A stretch of 7,046 nt of DNA from Pseudarthrobacter sp. Lineage in GTDB: Bacteria; Actinomycetota; Actinomycetes; Actinomycetales; Micrococcaceae. Shown piece after piece: positions 1 to 5,698 of the stretch (position 1 is the stretch's first letter; the number at the start of each line of letters is the position of its first letter). The stretch covers positions 1 to 7,046 of the forward strand of contig JABFWC010000122.1 of assembly GCA_013362385.1 (NCBI GenBank), given 5' to 3'. A program made the position numbers and the translations under genes. The notes under the pieces were generated by a model that had not been told where the DNA came from, did not search any database, and saw nothing but the letters and a program-made list of their open reading frames with translations.

Positions 1-687
1 ACCAAGCTGCTCACCACGGTGGTCACCAGCGACCGCACGTGGCCCCGTTCGGTGCTGGCTGTCACCCAAGGCGACGGCAACGTGGTCCCGCAGATCCTGA
101 CCCTGGTTCAGCAGTCGCCGCGCGAGAACTACAAGCTGATGGAGACCACCCCGCTCCAGCCCGGAACCACCTTCCCCAACATCACCCGGGGAAGCACCCA
201 GACCCTGGCTCCCGCCGACAAGAACGGCCTGCTCTACAGCGGCGAGGAGGCCATGTCCGGACTGGCCGACCGGCTCACGTCCGCCGACTCGCCCTTCAAG
301 GACAAGCTGGTTGAAGGCGAGTCGTCGCCCTACATCGCCGACACCCTGTCCTACCAGGCCGAGGTGGCCAAATCCGGACAGAACGGCAACTTCAACTTCA
401 CCCACAAAGTGGTTCCCGAGAGCACCGTGGTGTTCCGGACCGCGGACGGCGGCGCGCTGGTCCTGGGCCGGATCAACTTCGGCTTCGAGGGAACGCCCAA
501 GGCCTCCGGGGACAAGCTCACCATCGGTGACGACGCCGCGGCCCTGGCCGGCGGCAAGGAGACCACCACGGGCATGGTCCTGCACTTCGCCGAGTCCATG
601 GCCGTGTACGTTCCGCCGGCCGGGTCCAGCGACCCGATGAAGCTCATCGCCGCGACCCGCGGCCTGGTCGGGGCCAGCTTCAAGTAG
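1..687 (+). CDS. Probable exported protein of unknown function, C-terminal part (5' end outside window)
   Basis: The reading frame is open from the first base and ends at TAG 685-687, giving 228 residues. The GTG at 19 is simply the first possible start codon inside the window, not a credible true start, because the frame and protein-like sequence continue to the edge. The visible part is hydrophilic, with no membrane segment, and has alternating short strands rich in Thr, Gly, Ser and Asp, typical of a secreted domain. From memory, the pattern near the start (DRTWPRSVLAVTQ, then a segment with SPRENYKLMETTPLQPG) resembles actinobacterial lipoprotein-like proteins of the DUF8094 type. That match is unverified. 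If right, the missing N-terminus should carry a signal peptide or lipobox. No enzymatic motif is visible. It ends 51 bases before the next gene, which seems to have its own promoter, so the two need not form an operon. Confidence 0.75.
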   Translation, partial: TKLLTTVVTSDRTWPRSVLAVTQGDGNVVPQILTLVQQSPRENYKLMETTPLQPGTTFPNITRGSTQTLAPADKNGLLYSGEEAMSGLADRLTSADSPFKDKLVEGESSPYIADTLSYQAEVAKSGQNGNFNFTHKVVPESTVVFRTADGGALVLGRINFGFEGTPKASGDKLTIGDDAAALAGGKETTTGMVLHFAESMAVYVPPAGSSDPMKLIAATRGLVGASFK

Positions 688-702
688 CCCCGCACTTCAT
701 TA

Positions 703-719
703 CCACCGGCGGTGGCCGG
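703..719. other. Short GC-rich inverted repeats between genes
   Basis: Two mutually exclusive inverted repeats overlap here. CCACCG/CGGTGG (703-708 and 710-715) is separated by one base. CCGGC/GCCGG (706-710 and 715-719) has a GGTG loop. They lie after the stop of the upstream gene and just upstream of the proposed -10 hexamer of the next gene. There is no T-tract, so a classical terminator is not supported. A weak terminator, an operator or chance in GC-rich DNA all remain possible. Confidence 0.25.
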
Positions 720-725
720 AGTGGC

Positions 726-731
726 TAGAGT
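726..731 (+). promoter_or_regulatory. Candidate -10 hexamer TAGAGT for a leaderless transcript
   Basis: TAGAGT fits the actinobacterial -10 pattern TANNNT and is followed by exactly seven bases (GGGAAAC) before the ATG at 739. That places transcription start at or next to the A of the start codon, the usual geometry of a leaderless mRNA. There is no good Shine-Dalgarno sequence in the usual window, and no clear -35 element. The same arrangement occurs upstream of the ABC gene at 4904. Confidence 0.5.
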
Positions 732-738
732 GGGAAAC

Positions 739-1728
739 ATGAGTTCGCCAGCTTCCCGTCCAGTCCCTCCTGCCGCCGCCAACCCGATTAGCCTGCGCGG
801 CGCCGTCGATCTTTCCACGCTGAAGCGCCCGGCAGCTCCTTCCGGTGCCCAGCCCGGTTCCGGCGCGGGGACGCCCCCGGCGGGGCAGCCCGGTGGTGAG
901 GCCGGCGCGCCGGAACTGAAGGTCAACGTCACCGAAGCGAACTTCCAGCAGTTGGTGGAACTCTCCGCGCAGGTGCCGGTGGTCTTCGCCCTGTGGGCCT
1001 CCTATTCTCCGGAGTCCGCAAGGATGCTGGAAACCCTGGACCGGGTAGTTGCCGGTTACGGCGGCCGGCTGGTCCTGGGCGCCGCCGACATCGAAGCCTT
1101 CCCGCAGCTCACCCAGGCCTTCCAGGTGCAGGCCGTGCCCACCGCCGTAGCTGTGCTGAAGGGCCAGCCTGTGCCGCTCTTCCAGGGCAGCGCCGATGAG
1201 CAGCAGGTCCGCGGCCTATTTGAGGAACTGCTCAAGGTGGCCGCCGCGAACGGTGTGACCGGAAGCCTGAACGGTGCCGGGCAGGCCGCCCAGGAGCCGG
1301 CGCCGCTGCCGCCGCTGCACCAGGCCGCCTTCGATGCCATCGAGGCCGGCGACTATGCGGCCGCTGCCGAGGCATACCGGCAGGCGCTGAAGGAAATGCC
1401 GTCAGACCACGACGCCAAGGCCGGGCTGGCGCAGGTGGAACTGATGGAACGGCTGCAGCCGTTGTCCGCCCAGGAAAGCGAAGCGCTCCGCGCCCTGGCC
1501 GCCAACGAACCGGACAACCTTGAAGCGCAGCTCGGCGTGGCGGATCTGGATATCGCCGGCGGGCACGTGGAAGACGCCCTGCACCGGCTCGTGTCGTTCA
1601 TCGGCAGGAACTTCGGCCCGGAGCGCGAGACCGCACGGGTCCGGCTGCTGGAACTGTTCGACGTCGTCGGCCCCGGCGATGAACGCGTCGCCAAGGCGAG
1701 GCAGGCGCTGGCCCGGGTGCTCTTCTAG
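739..1728 (+). CDS. Thioredoxin-fold/TPR protein, YbbN (CnoX)-like, without redox cysteines
   Basis: The 329-residue product has three parts. Residues 1-58 are a Pro/Ala/Gly-rich, probably disordered leader containing NPISLRGAVDLSTLK. Residues about 60-170 form a thioredoxin fold: the strand PVVFALWAS leads to the active-site position, and VPT carries the expected cis-proline (Pro134). Residues about 195-329 are helical TPR-like repeats (for example GDYAAAAEAYRQAL). This is the layout of E. coli YbbN/CnoX, a chaperone-like holdase. The position of the usual CGPC motif reads SPES (residues 90-93), so both cysteines are serine and the protein cannot act as a dithiol oxidoreductase. No signal peptide is visible, so it is probably cytoplasmic. 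I chose ATG 739 over the in-frame GTG 712 because of the -10 hexamer just upstream and because MSSPASRP begins the family-like leader. The stop overlaps the next start (TAGTG), suggesting translational coupling to the flavoenzyme. Confidence 0.9.
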   Translation: MSSPASRPVPPAAANPISLRGAVDLSTLKRPAAPSGAQPGSGAGTPPAGQPGGEAGAPELKVNVTEANFQQLVELSAQVPVVFALWASYSPESARMLETLDRVVAGYGGRLVLGAADIEAFPQLTQAFQVQAVPTAVAVLKGQPVPLFQGSADEQQVRGLFEELLKVAAANGVTGSLNGAGQAAQEPAPLPPLHQAAFDAIEAGDYAAAAEAYRQALKEMPSDHDAKAGLAQVELMERLQPLSAQESEALRALAANEPDNLEAQLGVADLDIAGGHVEDALHRLVSFIGRNFGPERETARVRLLELFDVVGPGDERVAKARQALARVLF

Positions 1729-2825
1729 TGCCGCGCCTGTTCGATCCCCTGGCGCTGCGCTCCCTTGAGCTGCAGCACCGCGGCTGGGTCTCGCCCATGT
1801 GCCAGTACAGCTGCGATCCCGACGCCGCCCCGGGAGTCCCCAACGACTGGCACCTGGTGCACCTGGGCGGGTTCGCCGTCGGCGGCGCCGCGCTGATCCT
1901 CACCGAAGCCGCCGCCGTAAACCCCGAGGGCAGGATCAGCCCGCGGGACGCCGGGCTGTACAACGACGCCCAGGCCGGGGCCTGGCAGCGGATCATTGAC
2001 TTTGTCCACCGGAACGGGGCCGCCGGCGCCAGGATAGGGGTACAGCTGGCGCATGCCGGACGCAAGGCCTCCACCTACTGGCCGTTCTCCGGAAAGCACG
2101 GCAGCGTGCCGGCGTCCGGCGGCGGCTGGGACACCGTGGGTCCGTCAACCTCAGCGTTCGAGGGCTATGCCGCGCCCGCCGCGATGACCGTGGACCAGAT
2201 TGAGGGCGTCATCGCCGATTTCGCCGCCGCCGCCGCCCGTGCGGTGGAGGCCGGCTTCGACACCATGGAAATCCACGGGGCACACGGCTACCTGCTGCAC
2301 CAGTTCCAGAGTCCGCTGATCAACCGGCGTGACGACGAGTGGGGCGGGGACGAGGCCGGCCGGAACCGCCTGATGCTGGCCGTGGTTGACGCCGTCCGCG
2401 ACGTTATTCCGGATTCCATGCCACTGTTGCTCCGGATTTCAGCCACGGACTGGGCCCCGGGCGGGGTTGACCTTCCGGCATCCGTCCGCCTGGCGCGGGA
2501 GGCGGCCGCACACGGCGTGGACCTGGTGGACGTCTCCAGCGGCGGGGCAGTGGCCCACCAGCAGATCAAGCCGGTGCTGGGATACCAGACCGGGTTCTCC
2601 GCCGCAATCCGGGAAGAGGCGGGCGTCGCCACCGGCACCGTGGGGCTGGTGACCACTCCGGGCCAGGCCGAACATGCCGTTGCCACCGGCCAGGCGGACG
2701 GCGTCTTCATTGCCAGGGCGGCACTAAGGGACCCGCACTGGTGGCTCCGGGCGGCCTTCGAGCTTGGCCATGACCTTGCCTGGCCGCCGCAGTACGAGCG
2801 CGCGGTTCCCCGGCGCACCTTCTGA
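1728..2825 (+). CDS. Old Yellow Enzyme family NAD(P)H:flavin oxidoreductase (ene-reductase), YqjM/NamA class
   Basis: This 365-residue FMN-dependent TIM-barrel enzyme should reduce activated C=C bonds of enals, enones or similar electrophiles using NAD(P)H. Motifs of the YqjM (thermophilic-like) class are present in order: SPMCQYS with the class-typical Cys25 and Tyr27; LTEAAAV (59-64); QLAHAGRK (106-113), whose Gln contacts FMN in relatives; EIHGAHGYLLHQFQSP with the substrate-binding pair His183/His186 and Tyr188; RDDEWGG (201-207); Arg236 in LLLRIS; and a C-terminal phosphate-binding stretch with ADGVFIARAALRDPHW. The QYER near the end matches the place of the arginine finger that crosses the dimer interface in YqjM. 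Length is normal and no key residue is missing. The start is GTG 1728, sharing its G with the preceding TAG stop. No Shine-Dalgarno is visible, so translation probably depends on re-initiation after the upstream gene. The physiological substrate cannot be read from sequence. Confidence 0.95.
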   Translation: MPRLFDPLALRSLELQHRGWVSPMCQYSCDPDAAPGVPNDWHLVHLGGFAVGGAALILTEAAAVNPEGRISPRDAGLYNDAQAGAWQRIIDFVHRNGAAGARIGVQLAHAGRKASTYWPFSGKHGSVPASGGGWDTVGPSTSAFEGYAAPAAMTVDQIEGVIADFAAAAARAVEAGFDTMEIHGAHGYLLHQFQSPLINRRDDEWGGDEAGRNRLMLAVVDAVRDVIPDSMPLLLRISATDWAPGGVDLPASVRLAREAAAHGVDLVDVSSGGAVAHQQIKPVLGYQTGFSAAIREEAGVATGTVGLVTTPGQAEHAVATGQADGVFIARAALRDPHWWLRAAFELGHDLAWPPQYERAVPRRTF

Positions 2826-2927
2826 GGTCCGGGACCCCGGGATGATCCGCCCGCGTCATGGATCCTGCCACTGCCAAGGGGCCGATGCGCATCCGCAACG
2901 TCCGCTGAGGGGCCGACCCGCCGATTG

Positions 2928-2947
2928 CGGGTGCCGGGGGCAGCCCG
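2928..2947 (+). terminator. Candidate hairpin after the flavoenzyme gene
   Basis: CGGGTGCC (2928-2935) can pair with GGCA and CCCG (2939-2942, 2944-2947) across a GGG loop, with one bulged G at 2943. This gives an eight-pair, almost all G/C stem about 100 bases after the flavoenzyme stop. There is no T-tract. Many actinobacterial terminators lack one, but this makes the call weak. The rest of 2826-2927 shows only small inverted repeats (GGTCC/GGACC at 2826-2836 and GGAT/ATCC at 2840-2848) and no gene. Confidence 0.3.
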
Positions 2948-2983
2948 GCGTGGATCACCGGTGCGGATCACCGGCGCGGATCA
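2945..2983. repeat. Three tandem copies of a 13-bp unit at the convergent gene junction
   Basis: The units are CCGGCGTGGATCA (2945-2957), CCGGTGCGGATCA (2958-2970) and CCGGCGCGGATCA (2971-2983), back to back, with consensus CCGGYGYGGATCA. The last copy contains the TGA stop of the minus-strand antiporter (2981-2983), and each copy reads TGATCC at the same place on that strand. Across copies 2 and 3, CCGGTG (2958-2963) and CACCGG (2969-2974) form a perfect six-base-pair hairpin with a five-base loop. The region could end transcription of either converging gene, or be a small repeat expansion. Confidence 0.7.
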
Positions 2984-4855
2984 TCCCAGGAGGTCGTCCA
3001 CGTAGCACCAGCGCCACTGTTCGCCGGGCTCGATGCTGCGCATGACGGGGTGCCCCGATTCGTTGAAGTGCCGGTGGGCGTGACGGCCGGGGGATGAGTC
3101 GCAGCAGGCGACATTTCCGCACGCTAGGCACATCCGCAGGTGGACCGGGGCGGTCCCTTCCCTGGCGCAGGCAGCGCAGGCAGGACTGTCGGGGACCGGC
3201 GCCGGCATCGCTGCTGCCAGGTGGCCGCAGCTTCCGCCGGGCTGGGCCAGTCCCTCGCCGCGGCCATCCAGGCCGGAGCCGAGTTCGTTGAGCGCGGCGT
3301 CCAGCATGGACTCCTCGATGTCCAGCCGTTCCAGCACCTCGCTGAGCACTTCGTGCGCGAAGTCCCCACCGCGCCGTAGTTCCAGCACCTTGTCCCGTTC
3401 AGCCTCCAGCATGGCCATCCGCAGCTGGGCGTAGCGCTGGCTGGGGGTGGCAGCCTCGGAGCCCGGCCTGCCCAGCCGCTCCCAGGCCGCCAGCCCGCGC
3501 TCCTGGGTCCGCCGCCTGAGCATGTCCATGACCTCCGGCGGATCACCCTCCCGCCGCAGCTGCTCAAGCCGCTCCAGGCCCGCAGCCGTGGCCAGTTGCA
3601 TCAGTGAGGCCTGGTTCAGGGCGTCCTCGCGCTTGTCCGGGCCCGGTACCCGCAGCACCCGCACCAGTGCCGGCAGCGTAAAGCCCTGCAGGACCAGGGT
3701 CCCGGCCACCACCACCATGGCCGCCAGGACCAGGACGCTGCGGTGTTCCAGCCCGTCCGGCAGTGTCAGGACGGCGGCCAGCGTGACGACCCCGCGCATG
3801 CCGGCCCAGGAAACAATGGCGGGAAACTGCCACGGCGGCGCCGGGTCCTTCCGGCGGACGGCCGGGACCAGGCGGGGAAGATAGGTGGTTGGAAAGACCC
3901 AAACGGGCCGCAGTACCAGTACTGCCAGGAGGATGGCTGCGCAGCCAAGCCACACCCGCCCGGCTCCCAGCGAATCGTCCGGGACGCTGTCGAGGATGGA
4001 GCGCGCCTGCAGTCCGATGAGCAGGAACACCGCATTCTCCAGCAGGAACTGCACGGTGTCCCAGTTGCTCCGGGCGCTTTGGCGCGCGGCTCCGTTGGGC
4101 ATCGACGGTGCCTTGGTGCCCATCACCAGGCCGGTGACGACGACGGCGAGCACCCCGGAGGCGTGAATGGCCTCCGCGGGGAGGAAAGCAACAAGGGGCG
4201 CCGCCAGCGAGGCCGACGTATTGATGGCCACGCTGCTGATCCGCTTCCGGATTTCGGTGAGCACGTAGGCGGCAGCAAGCCCCACGGCTACGCCCCCGCC
4301 TGCCGCCAGCACGAAGCCGCCGGCGACATCGAGCGCGGAGACGGAGCCGGCGAGCGCCGCCGTTGCTGCGCGAAGGCACACCAGCGCGGTGGCGTCGTTG
4401 ACCAGGGATTCGCCCTCCAGGATGTTCACGATGCGCCGCGGCATGCCCACCCTGCGGGCAATGGCGGTTGCTGCCACGGCATCCGGCGGTGCCACCACGG
4501 CCCCGAGGGCGAAGGCCGCGGCCAGCGGAATTTCGGGGAAAAGCCACCACACCACCAGGCCTACGGTGAGCGTGCCGAAGACGACGTAGCCCACCGACAG
4601 CAGCCCGATCGATCGCCGGTTTGAACTAAAGTCGAACAGCGACGTCCGGAACGCAGCCGCATAGAGCAGCGGCGGAAGCAGGCCCACCAGCACCAGCTCC
4701 GGGTTCAGCTCCACCGGGGGAATGAACGGCAGGAAGGAGCCGGCCACGCCCACCATCGCGAGCAGCAGCGGAACCGGAACATTGACCCGGCGGCCAAGGG
4801 CGCTTGCGGCACAGACCACCGCGACGATGGCCAGCAGGCCAAGCGCAATATCCAT
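2981..4855 (-). CDS. CPA1 Na+/H+ antiporter with C-terminal UBP-type zinc finger
   Basis: This 624-residue membrane protein should exchange Na+ (or K+) for H+ across the cytoplasmic membrane. Residues 1 to about 403 are the transporter domain with roughly 12 hydrophobic segments. They contain APPDAV (122-127, Asp125) and EGESLVNDATALV (147-159), whose Asn153-Asp154 match the ion-binding ND pair of CPA1 exchangers, plus the family motif SWAGMRGVVTLA (349-360). Residues about 404-540 are charged and helical, probably cytoplasmic. Residues about 540-620 are a UBP zinc finger with candidate ligands C543, H545, C560, C563, C576, C579, C584 or C585, H592, H596 and H602, ending in WRWCYVD. ATG 4855 begins the first membrane helix directly (MDIALGLLAIVAVV). 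The frame stays open upstream to 5554, but that part lies antisense to the ABC gene and does not look like a membrane protein. The fusion suggests regulation of the antiporter by a cytoplasmic partner; the partner is unknown. Confidence 0.93.
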   Translation of the reverse strand: MDIALGLLAIVAVVCAASALGRRVNVPVPLLLAMVGVAGSFLPFIPPVELNPELVLVGLLPPLLYAAAFRTSLFDFSSNRRSIGLLSVGYVVFGTLTVGLVVWWLFPEIPLAAAFALGAVVAPPDAVAATAIARRVGMPRRIVNILEGESLVNDATALVCLRAATAALAGSVSALDVAGGFVLAAGGGVAVGLAAAYVLTEIRKRISSVAINTSASLAAPLVAFLPAEAIHASGVLAVVVTGLVMGTKAPSMPNGAARQSARSNWDTVQFLLENAVFLLIGLQARSILDSVPDDSLGAGRVWLGCAAILLAVLVLRPVWVFPTTYLPRLVPAVRRKDPAPPWQFPAIVSWAGMRGVVTLAAVLTLPDGLEHRSVLVLAAMVVVAGTLVLQGFTLPALVRVLRVPGPDKREDALNQASLMQLATAAGLERLEQLRREGDPPEVMDMLRRRTQERGLAAWERLGRPGSEAATPSQRYAQLRMAMLEAERDKVLELRRGGDFAHEVLSEVLERLDIEESMLDAALNELGSGLDGRGEGLAQPGGSCGHLAAAMPAPVPDSPACAACAREGTAPVHLRMCLACGNVACCDSSPGRHAHRHFNESGHPVMRSIEPGEQWRWCYVDDLLG

Positions 4856-4862
4856 AGGGTTT

Positions 4863-4868
4863 AGTCTG
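4863..4868 (-). promoter_or_regulatory. Candidate -10 hexamer CAGACT for the antiporter gene
   Basis: Read on the minus strand, CAGACT is followed by seven bases (AAACCCT) and then the ATG at 4855. It matches TANNNT at the second and last positions but not at the first. No purine-rich Shine-Dalgarno lies between it and the start codon, so a leaderless transcript is likely. TAAACC, closer to the ATG, is a poorer alternative. No convincing -35 sequence is visible. Confidence 0.35.
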
Positions 4869-4873
4869 GCACC

Positions 4874-4887
4874 GACCGGGGACCGGG
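4874..4887. repeat. Tandem heptamer GACCGGG x2 in the divergent promoter region
   Basis: GACCGGG occurs twice without a gap (4874-4880 and 4881-4887), between the two proposed -10 hexamers of the divergent genes. It could be a binding site for a regulator acting on both promoters. In a region this GC-rich, chance is a real alternative. Confidence 0.35.
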
Positions 4888-4891
4888 CCGC

Positions 4892-4897
4892 TAGGCT
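4892..4897 (+). promoter_or_regulatory. Candidate -10 hexamer TAGGCT for a leaderless ABC transporter transcript
   Basis: TAGGCT fits TANNNT and is followed by six bases (GGCGGT) before ATG 4904. No Shine-Dalgarno is suitably placed, so transcription probably starts at the start codon. A near copy of the surrounding nonamer (TAGTCTGGC at 4862-4870 against TAGGCTGGC at 4892-4900) lies 30 bases upstream. Confidence 0.5.
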
Positions 4898-4903
4898 GGC
4901 GGT

Positions 4904-5698
4904 ATGACTACTCCGATACCTGGCCGGGCCCCGGAGGCGGTACCCGTTGCCGCCCTTTCGATCCGGGGGCTGGCCAAGCGGTTCGGCGGAAAGATTGCCG
5001 TGGACGGACTCAGCCTGGAGGTCCCGGCAGGATCGTTCTTCGGCATTGTGGGACCCAACGGCGCCGGCAAGACCACCACGCTGTCCATGGCCACCGGTCT
5101 CCTGCGCCCGGACTTCGGGACGGCCCTGGTGCACGGTGTGGACGTCTGGCAGCATCCGCTGGAAGCGAAGCGGCTCATGGGAATCCTGCCCGACGGAGTA
5201 CGCCTGTTCGACCGCCTCACCGGTGAGCAGCTGATCACCTACGCCGGACTGCTGCGCGGGATGAAACGGGACGTGGTGGCGGCCCGGGTGGGGGAGCTGC
5301 TGGCGGCCATGGACCTCACCGCGGACGCCGGGACACTCGTGGTGGACTACTCGGCGGGCATGACCAAGAAGATCGCCCTGGCCTCCGCCATGATCCATGC
5401 ACCCCGGCTGCTGGTCCTTGATGAACCTTTCGAGGCGGTCGATCCCGTTTCGGCGGCGAACATCCGCTCGATCCTGGACCGCTACGTGGCATCCGGCGGC
5501 ACTGTCATCGTCTCCAGCCACGTCATGGATTTGGTCCAGCGGATGTGTGACCATGTGGCGGTTGTGGCGCGTGGCCGGCTGCTCGCCGCCGGGACGGTGG
5601 ACCAGGTTCGCGCTGGGGTTTCACTGGAGGACCGCTTCGTTCAGCTCGTCGGCGGGCACAGCCACACGGAGGGGCTGGAATGGTTGCGCACCTTCTAA
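4904..5698 (+). CDS. ABC transporter ATP-binding protein
   Basis: This 264-residue cytoplasmic ATPase should power the membrane protein encoded next to it. Motifs are in order: Walker A GPNGAGKTT (50-58, Lys56); an ABC signature reading YSAGM (149-153) where LSGGQ is usual; Walker B LLVLDEP (169-175) with catalytic Glu174; D-loop residue Asp180; and the switch histidine His206 in SSH. The Q-loop position reads LPDGVRLFDRLTG (95-107), with Asp97 where most ABC ATPases have Gln. Length is normal for a single-domain ATPase of the ABC-2 type. ATG 4904 is favoured by the TAGGCT hexamer six bases upstream and by the first beta strand starting soon after (ALSIRGLAKRFGG). It shares a 48-base upstream region with the divergent antiporter. 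The last 19 bases overlap the permease gene, a sign of coupled translation. Direction and substrate cannot be told from this subunit. Confidence 0.95.
   Translation: MTTPIPGRAPEAVPVAALSIRGLAKRFGGKIAVDGLSLEVPAGSFFGIVGPNGAGKTTTLSMATGLLRPDFGTALVHGVDVWQHPLEAKRLMGILPDGVRLFDRLTGEQLITYAGLLRGMKRDVVAARVGELLAAMDLTADAGTLVVDYSAGMTKKIALASAMIHAPRLLVLDEPFEAVDPVSAANIRSILDRYVASGGTVIVSSHVMDLVQRMCDHVAVVARGRLLAAGTVDQVRAGVSLEDRFVQLVGGHSHTEGLEWLRTF
5668..5674 (+). promoter_or_regulatory. Ribosome binding site GGAGGGG for the permease gene
   Basis: GGAGGGG lies five bases before ATG 5680, inside the 3' end of the ATPase gene. It decides the permease start, and it is the only clear Shine-Dalgarno sequence in front of a gene in this window. 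This fits a downstream cistron that is not leaderless. Confidence 0.75.

Noticed and set aside
712..738. Nine-codon N-terminal extension of the YbbN-like protein from GTG 712
   Set aside because: The TAGAGT hexamer lies inside it and the GGTGG inverted repeat overlaps its start. ATG 739 begins the family-like leader.
351..932. Minus-strand open frame of 193 codons
   Set aside because: It lies antisense across the end of the first gene and the start of the YbbN-like gene. Its product has no recognisable fold and an arginine/proline/alanine-rich composition typical of shadow frames in GC-rich DNA.
2826..2927. Possible small gene or RNA in the convergent gap
   Set aside because: I see no start with a ribosome binding site, no conserved-looking peptide and only tiny inverted repeats.
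2288..2971. Minus-strand open frame of 227 codons under the flavoenzyme gene
   Set aside because: It is antisense to a strongly supported enzyme with all its motifs. The product is low-complexity and unlike any family I know.
3564..4550. Minus-strand 328-codon frame overlapping the antiporter in another frame
   Set aside because: The product is a Gly/Arg/Pro-rich out-of-frame reading of the antiporter, which has intact CPA1 motifs in its own frame.
3743..4624. Plus-strand 293-codon frame antisense to the antiporter
   Set aside because: Its histidine/glycine/glutamine-rich composition and lack of domains fit the complement of membrane-protein codons in GC-rich DNA.
4856..5554. Upstream extension of the antiporter frame by 233 codons
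   Set aside because: It runs antisense through the ABC ATPase and is hydrophilic. The true protein begins with its first membrane helix at ATG 4855, with a promoter-like sequence just before it.
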